A DNA stretch of 64,000 nucleotides from Flavobacteriales bacterium (GCA_018335925.1 JAGXRF010000112.1:1-64000); one strand, 5' to 3'; positions 53,915 to 62,512 are shown, numbered from the stretch's first letter. Translations and numbers: made by a program. The notes: generated by a model from the sequence alone, not told the origin.

Positions 53915-55439
53915 ACTGATTTAGGTTATGTGGGTTTGCTTTTTCTTGAAAAAGAGCATGTTGCAAAATAACCATAGCTGTTAATATCATATTTTCCAAT
54001 TCATAACTATGCTTACAGGGTAGATAATATTCCATACACTCCAGCAAATCCTGATGAAGCTTCATGAGTGTGTCTACTACTGTTTGTTGTTCTTGCAGAT
54101 TTCCGTTAAGAAGTTTATAGTTCATTAATCGTTTTATTTCATTTTTAAAATGCCCCAATACTACCGGACAAATAACTGTTGAATTGAAATATATCTTCTT
54201 AGCAGATTTTTTTAATATAACCGAAGCTTGATGGATTTTTTGTTGTGAAATAACCTCTGCAATTTGATGAGCATAAACCAATGCCTCCAATAGCGAATTG
54301 GAAGCCAAACGATTGGATCCATGTAAGCCGGTTTGGGCACATTCCCCCAAGGCATATAAGTTTTGTAAAGAACTGCGACCGTATAGGTCAACTTTAATGC
54401 CCCCACATTGATAATGAGCGGCAGGAACAATAGGAATCAAGTCTTTCTGAGGCTGATACCCTGCCCGGTGCAATGTATTGCAAATGGTAGGAAAGTGATC
54501 TTGAAAGTCTTGAAAATCCAAATGTCTGAGATCCAGATAAACATGACCGCTAATCGTCTGAAGTATTTCTGAAAAAATGGCTTGTGATACGATATCCCTT
54601 GGAGCTAATTCTCCACGGATGTCATGCTGAAACAAAAATCGTACTTGTTGTTCGTTTACCACATGAGCTCCATAACCTCTCAAAGCCTCAGAAATTAAAA
54701 AAAGATTACTCTTATTGGGTTCGAATAAAGCGGTTGGGTGAAATTGAATATAATGCATATCCTTTAGATCAACACCTGCTTTCAAAGCCAGAGCAATACC
54801 GTCACCTGTGGCAGCCACAGGATTTGAAGTATGAGTAAACACCTGACCACAACCTCCGGTGGCCAAAACTATATGTGATGCATACCTTTGATGCAACTGA
54901 TGACTGTTATCAATAAATGATAATCCGATAGCTTGTTCGTCCTCTTGATAGGATTTCAAAATCGATGTAACCAAAACATGGTCGATGATCTCAATTTGAG
55001 GAGATTGCTGAATACGCTCCCATAAAACGTCTTGAATGTGTTTTCCCGTTTTATCTTTGGCATGAACAATTCTCGGTTGGCTATGCCCTCCCTCCAAACC
55101 CAAGGCGATTGTCCCTTCACTTTGGGTATCAAATGTCACTCCCCATTTGATTAATTCCTGTATTCTGGCTGGAGCCTGACGAACCACCATATTTACGACA
55201 TCTACATTGTTTAAATAATGTCCGGCCACCAGAGTGTCTTGTATGTGTTGTTCAAAACTATCTTGCAGTCGATCTATCACAGCCGCAATGCCTCCTTGGG
55301 CTAATGAAGTATTCGTCTCACAGGGATGGCCTTTTGAGAGCATGACAATCTTAAAATATGGCCTTTTTTCAATCAGTTTTAACGCAAGAGTCATTCCTGC
55401 AATTCCGGTGCCGGCTATTAAAACATCACAGTGCTGCAT
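53907..55439 (-). CDS. nadB: L-aspartate oxidase
   Basis: A 510-residue flavoprotein making iminoaspartate for NAD. FAD motif DVLIAGTGIAGMTLALKL, then TNTSLAQGGIAAV, the HPTAL region and APRDIVSQAIFSE with the active Arg. It can use fumarate instead of oxygen, which suits anaerobic growth. In this operon it follows nadA (46 bp) and precedes norC with overlap. Confidence 0.94.
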   Translation of the reverse strand: MQHCDVLIAGTGIAGMTLALKLIEKRPYFKIVMLSKGHPCETNTSLAQGGIAAVIDRLQDSFEQHIQDTLVAGHYLNNVDVVNMVVRQAPARIQELIKWGVTFDTQSEGTIALGLEGGHSQPRIVHAKDKTGKHIQDVLWERIQQSPQIEIIDHVLVTSILKSYQEDEQAIGLSFIDNSHQLHQRYASHIVLATGGCGQVFTHTSNPVAATGDGIALALKAGVDLKDMHYIQFHPTALFEPNKSNLFLISEALRGYGAHVVNEQQVRFLFQHDIRGELAPRDIVSQAIFSEILQTISGHVYLDLRHLDFQDFQDHFPTICNTLHRAGYQPQKDLIPIVPAAHYQCGGIKVDLYGRSSLQNLYALGECAQTGLHGSNRLASNSLLEALVYAHQIAEVISQQKIHQASVILKKSAKKIYFNSTVICPVVLGHFKNEIKRLMNYKLLNGNLQEQQTVVDTLMKLHQDLLECMEYYLPCKHSYELENMILTAMVILQHALFQEKANPHNLNQYA

Positions 55440-55485
55440 AGGTTCAATTTTAATTTTTATCTAAATCCCCATTTATAATCAGTTG

Positions 55486-56415
55486 TTAGGTGTTCTGTAG
55501 CATTTGTTCAATAGGAACTCTGGCTAAACGGGCAACTTCATCAGATAGACTTACCTCTGGACTTTCATGCAATAAACACTCATAGAGTTTTTTTAGGGTG
55601 TTAACTTTCATAAAAGCACATTCACTACAAGCACAACTGTTATCCTCTTTTGACGGAGCAGGTATTAATATTTTATGAGGGACTTCTTGTTGCATACGAT
55701 GCAAAATGCCATGCTCCGTAGCGACAATAAAGCTAGAATTCGGTGAATTTTTTACATAGGTAATCAATGCAGAAGTTGACCCAATAAAATGGGCTACTTT
55801 TAAAATGGAGGTTTCAGACTCCGGATGAGCTATAATTTCTGCCTGTGGATACTTTTGATATAAAGCAATCAACTTATTCAATGAAAAAGCTTCATGCACT
55901 ACACAACTACCCTCCCATAATACCATTTTTCTTCCGGTCACTTGCATCAAATAACGTCCCAGATTTTTATCAGGGGCAAATATGATGGGTTGTTCAACAG
56001 GAATAGATTGAATGACTTTTACCGCATTTGAGGAAGTACATACATAATCACTCATGGTTTTTATCTCTGCACTACAATTGATATAGGTCACTACTTTATG
56101 ATTGGGATGTTGGGCCTTAAAAGCAGCAAAAGAATCAGGCGGGCATCCGTCGGCGAGAGAACATCCGGCCTGGAGGTCAGGCACTAAAACTTTCTTGTCA
56201 GGGTTTAGTATTTTTGCCGTTTCAGCCATAAAATAAACTCCCGCAAAAACAATCATAGAAGCATTTGTTTCTGCTGCCTTTCGGGATAACTCGAGACTGT
56301 CTCCGACAAAATCAGCTACATCTTGTATATCAGGCGTCTGATAATAATGGGCTAAAATAACCGCGTTCTTCTCGGCTTTTAATTGTCTGATTTTTTCTTT
56401 ATACTGTATATGCAT
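55486..56415 (-). CDS. nadA: Quinolinate synthase
   Basis: A 309-residue [4Fe-4S] enzyme condensing iminoaspartate with dihydroxyacetone phosphate to quinolinate. Typical [20 protein letters not shown], three-fold domain motifs (VHEAFS, HPESE) and the cluster cysteines including those in [12 protein letters not shown]. With nadB it forms the two-enzyme start of NAD synthesis. nadC is not nearby. Lies 42 bp after rrf2. Confidence 0.94.
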   Translation of the reverse strand: MHIQYKEKIRQLKAEKNAVILAHYYQTPDIQDVADFVGDSLELSRKAAETNASMIVFAGVYFMAETAKILNPDKKVLVPDLQAGCSLADGCPPDSFAAFKAQHPNHKVVTYINCSAEIKTMSDYVCTSSNAVKVIQSIPVEQPIIFAPDKNLGRYLMQVTGRKMVLWEGSCVVHEAFSLNKLIALYQKYPQAEIIAHPESETSILKVAHFIGSTSALITYVKNSPNSSFIVATEHGILHRMQQEVPHKILIPAPSKEDNSCACSECAFMKVNTLKKLYECLLHESPEVSLSDEVARLARVPIEQMLQNT

Positions 56416-56457
56416 GCTTTAAATAGGAGTTTTTTATCTTATTTGGTGTTAAATTTT

Positions 56458-56892
56458 TTAAATCTTTAGAAAAGTGTGTTTATCAACCACACCACAGACC
56501 AATTGTTCTAAGGAGGTATTGTGTAAAGCCTGTTTTAATTGTTCTCTAATAGGTTTATATTGATGATGAAACGGACAAGGTTTATCATCTGAACAGTCAT
56601 GCAATCCCAAACTACAAGCATTAAAAATGGCATGACCGTCAATGCTTTTCACAATATCTGCCAGAGATATTTTTTGAAGCATATCGCGTGAAACAAAAAA
56701 GCCTCCACCATTTCCCTTATTAGAAAGTACAATTTGATCTTTAGCCAGTTTTTGTAAAATCTTGGCGGTAAAAGATTCCGGAGAATGTATTTTACGGGCT
56801 ATTTCTCGCAAACTGATTCGATCTCCCGAAGCGGTTTCTGAGGCAATGATTAAGGTTGCTCTGATAGCATATTCGCAGGTCTTTGAAAACAT
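56458..56892 (-). CDS. Rrf2 family regulator with three-Cys cluster (NsrR/IscR-like)
   Basis: A 144-residue regulator: winged helix (1-75, SLREIARKIHSPESFTAKILQKL) and a cluster loop with Cys93, Cys100 and Cys106 (CSLGLHDCSDDKPC). This Cys pattern binds an Fe-S cluster in NsrR and IscR; NO is a likely signal here. It is the first gene of the nadA-nadB-norC-norB operon. A palindrome TCAAAGA-TAACT-TCTTTGA just before its ATG is probably its own operator. Confidence 0.85.
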   Translation of the reverse strand: MFSKTCEYAIRATLIIASETASGDRISLREIARKIHSPESFTAKILQKLAKDQIVLSNKGNGGGFFVSRDMLQKISLADIVKSIDGHAIFNACSLGLHDCSDDKPCPFHHQYKPIREQLKQALHNTSLEQLVCGVVDKHTFLKI

Positions 56893-56903
56893 GATTTTTT
56901 ATT

Positions 56904-56922
56904 TCAAAGATAACTTCTTTGA
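56904..56922 (-). promoter_or_regulatory. Palindrome in the rrf2 leader, candidate Rrf2 operator
   Basis: TCAAAGA-TAACT-TCTTTGA is a perfect 7+5+7 palindrome 12 bp before the rrf2 ATG and downstream of the -7 box, a repressing position. Confidence 0.5.
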
Positions 56923-56942
56923 CTTATATTGTGTTTAGTTGA

Positions 56943-57016
56943 CAAAATTAATCTCAATACAAATTTCAAAACATGATTATAATCATATTTGATTTGTGAT
57001 GGTTTGTGGATTTTTG
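56943..57016. promoter_or_regulatory. Shared Crp/Fnr-type site of two divergent promoters
   Basis: CATGA-TTATAA-TCATA (56972-56987; core TGATTATAATCA, 56974-56985) is centred 33 bp from two -7 elements: TAATTTTG on the minus strand (56950-56943) for rrf2-nadAB-norCB and GATTTTTG on the plus strand (57009-57016) for the decarboxylase gene. Confidence 0.7.
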
Positions 57017-57033
57017 CAAAAAATATTCACCCC

Positions 57034-58278
57034 ATGACGAACTGGAGAAAACTGAGCAAAGATGAGCAAATTCTGAGGGTTCAGAAAGCTTTGAAGAAAA
57101 ACGTTAACTTTTCTAATGATGCTACATTGGGCTACCCGGCCTCTAAACTTGATGGGAAAGTTTTTTATAGCGATGCTCCCTTTCTCACAGATGCTCCTGT
57201 ATTAACAACCTTTGTCTCAAATCCAAATCACATCGGATGTCATACAACCGGTATCTCAGAATCTGCATTTGAAGGAACTCATGCCATGGAACGAGAGGCG
57301 TTAGACCTAATAGCTATTGAGATTTTTAAGGCAGAGCCGGGTAAATATGATGGTTATATTGCTTCCGGTGGTACTGAGGCCAACATTCAAGCCATGTGGA
57401 TGTATCGAAATTATTTTCAAAAAACTCATAACGCAAAAGTTGAAGAGATCGCCCTGTTAGCTTCTGAAGACACTCATTATTCTATTGCCAAAGGTGCCAA
57501 CCTGCTCATGCTAGATCTTATTAAAGTGCCTGTTGAAAAGTATAGCAGAGCCATTGAGATTTCCAATTTAGATAAGCTAATAGCACTGGCCGTAAATCAA
57601 GGGAAAAAATATATCATAGTCTTTTGTAATATGGGAACCACTATGTTTGGCTCTGTTGATGACCCCCAAGTGTATGTGGATGTCCTGGAACGCTATCCGC
57701 TGTCATTTAAAATGCATGTCGATGCGGCTTACGGTGGTTTTATTTATCCGTTTTTGACTCCTGATAACAAATTAGATTTCAGAAACCCTTATATCCATTC
57801 CATAACGGTTGATGCACATAAAATGCTGCAAGCTCCTTATGGAACGGGAATTTTTCTCTGTCGAAAAGGTTGGATTGAATACGTGTTGACCCCCGAAGCT
57901 TCTTATGTACAAGGCATGGACATTACCCTATGTGGAAGTCGTTCCGGAGCCAATGCCGTAGCCGTTTGGATGATACTCACGACCTATGGAGCCAATGGAT
58001 GGTTTGAAAAAATAAAAGTGCTCCAGATGAGAACCGACTGGTTTTGTCATCAATTAGATCTACTACATGTTACTTACTTCAGAGAACCATATATGAATAT
58101 TGTTACCCTAAAGGCTTCTCATATCCCGAAATCATTGGCCAAAAAATTTCACCTGGTTCCTGAAAAACACGAAACGGAAAATGACTGGTATAAAATCGTG
58201 ATAATGGAACATGTTGAAGTGGAACATCTAAATTCTTTTTTAACAGAATTGAAAGCAGTTCGTAGCATCACCGCATAA
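57034..58278 (+). CDS. Group II PLP-dependent decarboxylase (MfnA-like)
   Basis: The start at 57034 gives 414 residues. The PLP Lys263 lies in TVDAHKMLQAPYGTG; Asp230 in HVDAAYGG; the phosphate-binding ASGGTEANIQAM near 110. The sequence fits the glutamate/tyrosine/aspartate decarboxylase family of the MfnA kind. Substrate cannot be read off. It shares a regulatory site with the nadAB-norCB operon, so it is probably expressed under the same anaerobic signal. An in-frame ATG at 56989 lies upstream of the -7 element and is rejected. Ends 11 bp inside the convergent nrdG. Confidence 0.85.
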   Translation: MTNWRKLSKDEQILRVQKALKKNVNFSNDATLGYPASKLDGKVFYSDAPFLTDAPVLTTFVSNPNHIGCHTTGISESAFEGTHAMEREALDLIAIEIFKAEPGKYDGYIASGGTEANIQAMWMYRNYFQKTHNAKVEEIALLASEDTHYSIAKGANLLMLDLIKVPVEKYSRAIEISNLDKLIALAVNQGKKYIIVFCNMGTTMFGSVDDPQVYVDVLERYPLSFKMHVDAAYGGFIYPFLTPDNKLDFRNPYIHSITVDAHKMLQAPYGTGIFLCRKGWIEYVLTPEASYVQGMDITLCGSRSGANAVAVWMILTTYGANGWFEKIKVLQMRTDWFCHQLDLLHVTYFREPYMNIVTLKASHIPKSLAKKFHLVPEKHETENDWYKIVIMEHVEVEHLNSFLTELKAVRSITA

Positions 58279-58945
58279 CGAGCTGAATAGCTTTGGTGGA
58301 AAGACCTGAATAATCTCTGTTTACGGAATGAGGTAATTCAGTGAGTGTTTTGACTCCATTTCTAAAAGATTGAATGTAATAATTTCCGGAATACCCGTGT
58401 CGTTCAAGGACTTGAATTTGTTGTTTCAAATCTTTGTCATCCAATAAATTGGAGTGCACCGTTGTTCGAACTTCAAAAGGAATGCGAGTTTCTTGTAATA
58501 GATTCAAACATGCTAAAAAGGAATGATAGAAATCAGCCCGGGTTATCCATTGGGTTTTTTGTAAGGGAGCTTTGAAATCTAAAGCTACATAATCTACCAA
58601 GCCCACTTCAATCAATTGTTTTAACCGAATGGGCATACTTCCATTGGTATCAATTTTAATCAAATATCCCATCGCTTTGAGCTCTCTCATCAATGGAATA
58701 ACATCAGGATAAAGCAAACACTCTCCCCCACTCAACACAACTCCATCCAAGAGATGTTTTCTACTTTTTAAAAAGAAATTGATTTCGGAAAGGCTATACT
58801 TTCCCTTTCCGAAAACAATCTCCGGATTATAACAATAAGAACATTTCATATTACAACCGGCAAACCATAGAATACAGGCCGGATGGTTAGGATAATCCAA
58901 TAAGGTAAACGGTGTAATACTGTGAACTAATTTCTTATTGTGCAT
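58268..58945 (-). CDS. nrdG: Anaerobic ribonucleotide reductase activating enzyme
   Basis: The start at 58945 gives 225 residues beginning MHNKKLVHS. Radical-SAM motif CNMKCSYC (31-38) is preceded by LDYPNHPACILWFAG. It makes the glycyl radical on NrdD. Its ATG lies inside the last codons of the small glycyl-radical ORF, so the two are coupled. A longer frame to 59005 is out of context. Confidence 0.9.
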   Translation of the reverse strand: MHNKKLVHSITPFTLLDYPNHPACILWFAGCNMKCSYCYNPEIVFGKGKYSLSEINFFLKSRKHLLDGVVLSGGECLLYPDVIPLMRELKAMGYLIKIDTNGSMPIRLKQLIEVGLVDYVALDFKAPLQKTQWITRADFYHSFLACLNLLQETRIPFEVRTTVHSNLLDDKDLKQQIQVLERHGYSGNYYIQSFRNGVKTLTELPHSVNRDYSGLSTKAIQLVMR

Positions 58946-59102
58946 TTTCTTGAAAATGGGTTCGCTGGCGGTGCTCCCCTTTTTTACCAATATTAAAACT
59001 TTCAACCGGACGGTGATATCCCATCACACGAGTGTAAACCAAACACTTGGTTCGTTTTTCATTGAGCAATTCTACTTTTTGATTACAGGTTTGTGTTTTC
59101 AT
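58935..59102 (-). CDS. Separate glycyl-radical domain of anaerobic ribonucleotide reductase
   Basis: A 55-residue ORF. The segment YTRVMGYHRPVESFNIGKK is the C-terminal glycyl-radical signature of NrdD, with the radical Gly28 in RVMGY. Cys6 and Cys20 come before it. In usual NrdD proteins this is the end of the main chain. Here the main chain stops at 59083 without it, and this ORF starts 20 bp earlier in the +1 frame. It may be a free radical subunit working in trans, or a broken piece of nrdD. It overlaps nrdG as well, giving the order nrdD, radical domain, nrdG. Confidence 0.8.
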   Translation of the reverse strand: MKTQTCNQKVELLNEKRTKCLVYTRVMGYHRPVESFNIGKKGEHRQRTHFQENAQ

Positions 59103-61200
59103 ATGCATCTGTTTTTAAGGTTTTTAATAAAGCTTCATCACATTTCGGACAATATTCGTGTTCCCCGTTTAAGTAACCATGAACAGGACAAACACTAAAT
59201 ACTGGGGTAACAGTGATATAAGGTAATTTAAAATGTGTAATCACTTTTTTTACAAAATTCCGACAGGCCTCCGGACTGCTGATACGTTCGTTCATATAAA
59301 GATGGAGTACCGTTCCACCAGTATATTTACACTGTAAATCGTCTTGCATCATCAGGGCTTCAAATGGATCTTCTGTATAATCTACGGGAAGTTGCGAACT
59401 GTTTGTATAATAACGATTTTCATCCATTCCGGCCTGCAAGATATCCGGATATCGTTTGTAATCTTCTTTGGCAAACCGATAGGTTGTACCTTCTGCCGGA
59501 GTGGCTTCGAGGTTATATAAATTTCCGGTTTGCTCTTGATATGAAACCATTCGCTCTCTTATGTAGTCTAACATCTCAGAAGCCATTTGTGTACCAAATT
59601 CAGAAGTAATGTCGCATTGACCTTGGGTAAAATTGAGAATCATTTCATTCATCCCGTTAACTCCAATAGTTGAAAAGTGGTTTCGGAAATGAGGTAAATA
59701 CCTTTTGGTATATGGGTAAAGTCCTCGGTCATACATTTCCTGTATAAAAACACGTTTTTTTTCTAAAGTAGACTTAGAAAGCTCCATCAATTGATCTAAT
59801 CTATCATACAATCCGGCTTTATTGTTTTGATACAAATATCCCAACCTTGCCATGTTGAGTGTTACCACGCCTATACTTCCGGTCATTTCGGCACTGCCAA
59901 ATAAACCATTTCCTCGTTTAAGCAATTCTCTGAGATCGAGTTGTAAACGACAACACATACTTCGCACTGCATTGGGTTTGTAAGCCAACGGATTTTCAAC
60001 TCGATTTCCATCAACATCTAAGATATATTGGCTACCGATGAAATTTTGAAAATAAGATGATCCGATTTTTGCCGTATTTTCAAATAGCAAATCGGTGTTT
60101 TCTCCATACCAATCAAAGTCTTCTGTAATATTAACGGTTGGAATCGGAAAAGTAAAGGGTTGTCCGTTGGCATCTCCTTCGGTCATCACGGTATAATAAG
60201 CTTTATTGATCCAATTCATTTCTTGTTGAAAGTGCTCATACCGTAACGATTCAGGGTGATCTACTCCCCTTTCTGCAATTTTTTGAAGCAATTGTGCTGA
60301 GTGTTCTCCCGAAAAAAGATGTTGTTCTCCACGCATAGGAGATTGATGTTTTAAATCATTAGGCACCACCCAATCTAAAGTGATATTAGTAAAAGGAGAC
60401 TGTCCCCAGCGAGCAGGCACATTTAAATTATACACAAAACTTCTGATAGCTTTGACCACCTCTTCAAAACTTAACTGGTCTTTAAAAACATAAGGTGCAT
60501 GATAGGTATCAAATGAACTAAAAGCCTGAGCTCCTGCCCACTCACTTTGTAAAATACCTAAAAAATTAGCCATTTGCCCCAATGCTTCCCGAAAATGATT
60601 AGGAGGTCGACTTTCTACCCTGCCTCTTACCCCATTAAAACCTTCGTTTAATAAAACCCGTAAGCTCCACCCAGCACAATATCCAGTCAAACAGTCCAAA
60701 TCATGAATGTGGATGTCGCCATTACGGTGGGCATAGCCTTCTTCTTTGGAATACACTTGATCCAACCAATAATTTGCAATGATTTTACCTGCCACATTAT
60801 TCACCAATCCTGCATTGGAATAGGAAGTATTGGCATTAGCATTTATCCTCCAGTCGGTTTGAGAAACATATTCTTCGATAGTTTGTGTACTATCTACATA
60901 AGTAGTGTCTTCGTTTAACCCCAACACATGTTCACGCTGCATTTTACGTGTATGACGATACAACATAAATGATTTCATTATTGCAAAATACCCCAAATCA
61001 AATAATGTTTTTTCAATGACATCTTGTATCTCTTCCACAGCCCAAGTTTCTTTTTCGTGCAAAGCTTTTAAGACAGTTTTAAAAACTTGAATGGAATACG
61101 GTTGAGACTGACTCATAAAAGCCTTTTCAAGGGCTTGTTCGATTTTATAAGGTTCAAAAGGTCGATACGCTCCATTGCGTTTGATAACATATTTTTCCAT
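59083..61200 (-). CDS. nrdD: Anaerobic ribonucleoside-triphosphate reductase main chain, lacking glycyl-radical end
   Basis: A 705-residue protein. ATP-cone at 1-95 (YVIKRNGAYRPFEPYKIEQAL). The catalytic barrel has the HIHDLDCLTGYCAGWSLR and SPFTNITLDW regions. The zinc site near the end is CPVHGYLNGEHEYCPKC. The normal C-terminal RVxGY radical loop is missing from this frame and is found in the overlapping 55-residue ORF. With NrdG it would supply deoxynucleotides without oxygen. Its -7 element is TAATTTTG, but without the Crp/Fnr-type site. Confidence 0.9.
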   Translation of the reverse strand: MEKYVIKRNGAYRPFEPYKIEQALEKAFMSQSQPYSIQVFKTVLKALHEKETWAVEEIQDVIEKTLFDLGYFAIMKSFMLYRHTRKMQREHVLGLNEDTTYVDSTQTIEEYVSQTDWRINANANTSYSNAGLVNNVAGKIIANYWLDQVYSKEEGYAHRNGDIHIHDLDCLTGYCAGWSLRVLLNEGFNGVRGRVESRPPNHFREALGQMANFLGILQSEWAGAQAFSSFDTYHAPYVFKDQLSFEEVVKAIRSFVYNLNVPARWGQSPFTNITLDWVVPNDLKHQSPMRGEQHLFSGEHSAQLLQKIAERGVDHPESLRYEHFQQEMNWINKAYYTVMTEGDANGQPFTFPIPTVNITEDFDWYGENTDLLFENTAKIGSSYFQNFIGSQYILDVDGNRVENPLAYKPNAVRSMCCRLQLDLRELLKRGNGLFGSAEMTGSIGVVTLNMARLGYLYQNNKAGLYDRLDQLMELSKSTLEKKRVFIQEMYDRGLYPYTKRYLPHFRNHFSTIGVNGMNEMILNFTQGQCDITSEFGTQMASEMLDYIRERMVSYQEQTGNLYNLEATPAEGTTYRFAKEDYKRYPDILQAGMDENRYYTNSSQLPVDYTEDPFEALMMQDDLQCKYTGGTVLHLYMNERISSPEACRNFVKKVITHFKLPYITVTPVFSVCPVHGYLNGEHEYCPKCDEALLKTLKTDAYENTNL

Positions 61201-61229
61201 AATTGAATAATTTGTAAGGATGATATGTA

Positions 61230-61237
61230 CAAAATTA
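61230..61237 (-). promoter_or_regulatory. -7 element of nrdD
   Basis: TAATTTTG on the minus strand, 29 bp before the nrdD start. No TGA-N6-TCA palindrome is present at the usual distance (around 61267). Confidence 0.45.
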
Positions 61238-61779
61238 AACTTAATAAGACTTTTTTATCCAGTTTTAAAATATAATAATCAACATTTTAAAAAATTATAT
61301 GTTAATAAAATAGAAGAATTATGATAACAGTGTTTTTGTATTTCAACAAAATATTTTCATCTTGATCAGAGATCCATCAAAATATCAAATAATCGGATTG
61401 CCTTTTTAAATTTCAAATGCTTTGTGAAATACTGTCATGATCACTTTTTATTTGAACAATGATCAATCTTTTCAATAAATTACTTTGGTTAGTTAATAGC
61501 CATGTTATTAGACTGTAAACATTTTACAATTATAATTCAAAAAATAACAGAAAAATTGAAACTTCGTAAGATAAACAGGCAGATATTCAACGTGAAGTTA
61601 CGTTGACTATATTGTAAAAGTTATTAAAATTTTACCCCAAATGATAAATCTTTTGAACCAAATTTAATTAAAGTGGCAGTTAAGCACTTGAAATATTAGT
61701 TTTGTATTAATACAAACAACGTGCAAACATTTGGAATAAATTAATGCAGAATAATTCTTTATTGGTGCACCTAAAAAAC
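61238..61779. other. AT-rich gap at the right edge of the block
   Basis: About 540 bp with no convincing ORF on either strand. It holds a perfect palindrome TTTGTATTAATACAAA (61701-61716) and several TGATCA words. No transposase, integrase or copy of the truncated esterase or tolC ends was recognised. The right edge of the acquired block probably lies here. Confidence 0.5.
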
Positions 61780-61801
61780 AAAAAACCCTCTATTTGAGGG
61801 C
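61780..61801 (-). terminator. Terminator of the tRNA cluster
   Basis: On the minus strand GCCCTC-AAATA-GAGGG-TTTTTTG: 5-bp GC stem and T tail, about 110 bp after tRNA-Arg. Confidence 0.75.
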
Positions 61802-61909
61802 TTATCTGTGAGCAATATAGATTTAAAGTCAAAGGAAATTCTAGATTTTCTAGAAAATTTATTTTGAAATTTAATCTAATTTAAACCAAAATTGTTTTTT
61901 GGTTCTACA

Positions 61910-61986
61910 TGGTGATCGCGATAGGATTCGAACCTATGACCTACTGCTTAGAAGGCAGTTGCTCTATCCAGCTGAGCTACGCGACC
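61910..61986 (-). tRNA. tRNA-Arg (UCU)
   Basis: Read on the minus strand: acceptor GGTCGCG pairs with CGCGATC, anticodon loop CTTCTAA gives UCU, T arm ATAGG-TTCGAAT-CCTAT. CCA is encoded (61912-61910). First tRNA after the block edge. Confidence 0.93.
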
Positions 61987-62044
61987 TTAGTTTGCAAAAA
62001 AAAATCAACAACAAAAACCATTAGATGAATTATGATGTTGATTG

Positions 62045-62119
62045 TCGGGGTGGCAGGATTCGAACCTGCGGCCTCCTGCTCCCAAAGCAGGCGCGATAAC
62101 CGGGCTACGCTACACCCCG
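62045..62119 (-). tRNA. tRNA-Pro (UGG)
   Basis: Minus strand: acceptor CGGGGTG/CACCCCG, anticodon loop TTTGGGA gives UGG, T arm GCAGG-TTCGAAT-CCTGC. 75 nt without CCA. Confidence 0.93.
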
Positions 62120-62130
62120 AAAATTATGTG

Positions 62131-62214
62131 CGGAGAGACAGGGATTCGAACCCTGGCATCGGTTACCCGATGACAGATTAGCAATCTGCTCCGTTACCAC
62201 TCCGGCACCTCTCC
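62131..62214 (-). tRNA. tRNA-Ser (GCU)
   Basis: Minus strand: acceptor GGAGAGG/TCTCTCC, anticodon loop TTGCTAA gives GCU, long variable arm CATCGG-GTAA-CCGATG, T arm CAGGG-TTCGAAT-CCCTG. 84 nt, discriminator G. Confidence 0.93.
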
Positions 62215-62472
62215 TATGAAATAAAGTAAAGAACTTGTATTTTTGAGACTGCAAATTTATACGAATCCTAGTCACATTACAAACTTTTACCCTACTTTTT
62301 TTTGAAAATTGTTTAACTTTTTTTCAATGATTTCATTATCAAAAGCCTAGACATCATTAATTTTAAAATTAAAAGAAATTACAACTCTCTTTAACAAACT
62401 CTATATTCTACTAACATGTACTTTTGAATTGCAAAAGTTTTGAAAAATAACCAAAAAAAGGTCTGTTTTTTG

Positions 62473-62480
62473 TAAATTCG
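62473..62480 (+). promoter_or_regulatory. Probable -7 element of the thiolase gene
   Basis: TAAATTCG, one mismatch from TAnnTTTG, 32 bp before the ATG. The rest of the 298-bp gap shows nothing further. Confidence 0.35.
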
Positions 62481-62512
62481 CAAAAAATATAAACGTTTTA
62501 TTTACAAACCTC

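Noticed and set aside
58935..59102. Programmed +1 frameshift as the only explanation of the split nrdD
   Set aside because: No clear slippery codon with a rare or stop codon partner is seen. The small ORF has its own ATG, so a separate protein is at least as likely.
61360..61376. TTGAT...ATCAA as an FNR box before nrdD
   Set aside because: The spacing is 9 instead of 4 bases, the distance to the -7 element is wrong and it does not match the block motif.
61701..61716. Palindrome TTTGTATTAATACAAA as an operator
   Set aside because: Perfect, but no promoter or gene within reach, and AT-rich sequence makes such palindromes frequent.
61910..61986. tRNA-Arg as the integration site of the block
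   Set aside because: I found no copy of the tRNA 3' end at the left junction near 16340 and no integrase, so the link is only positional.
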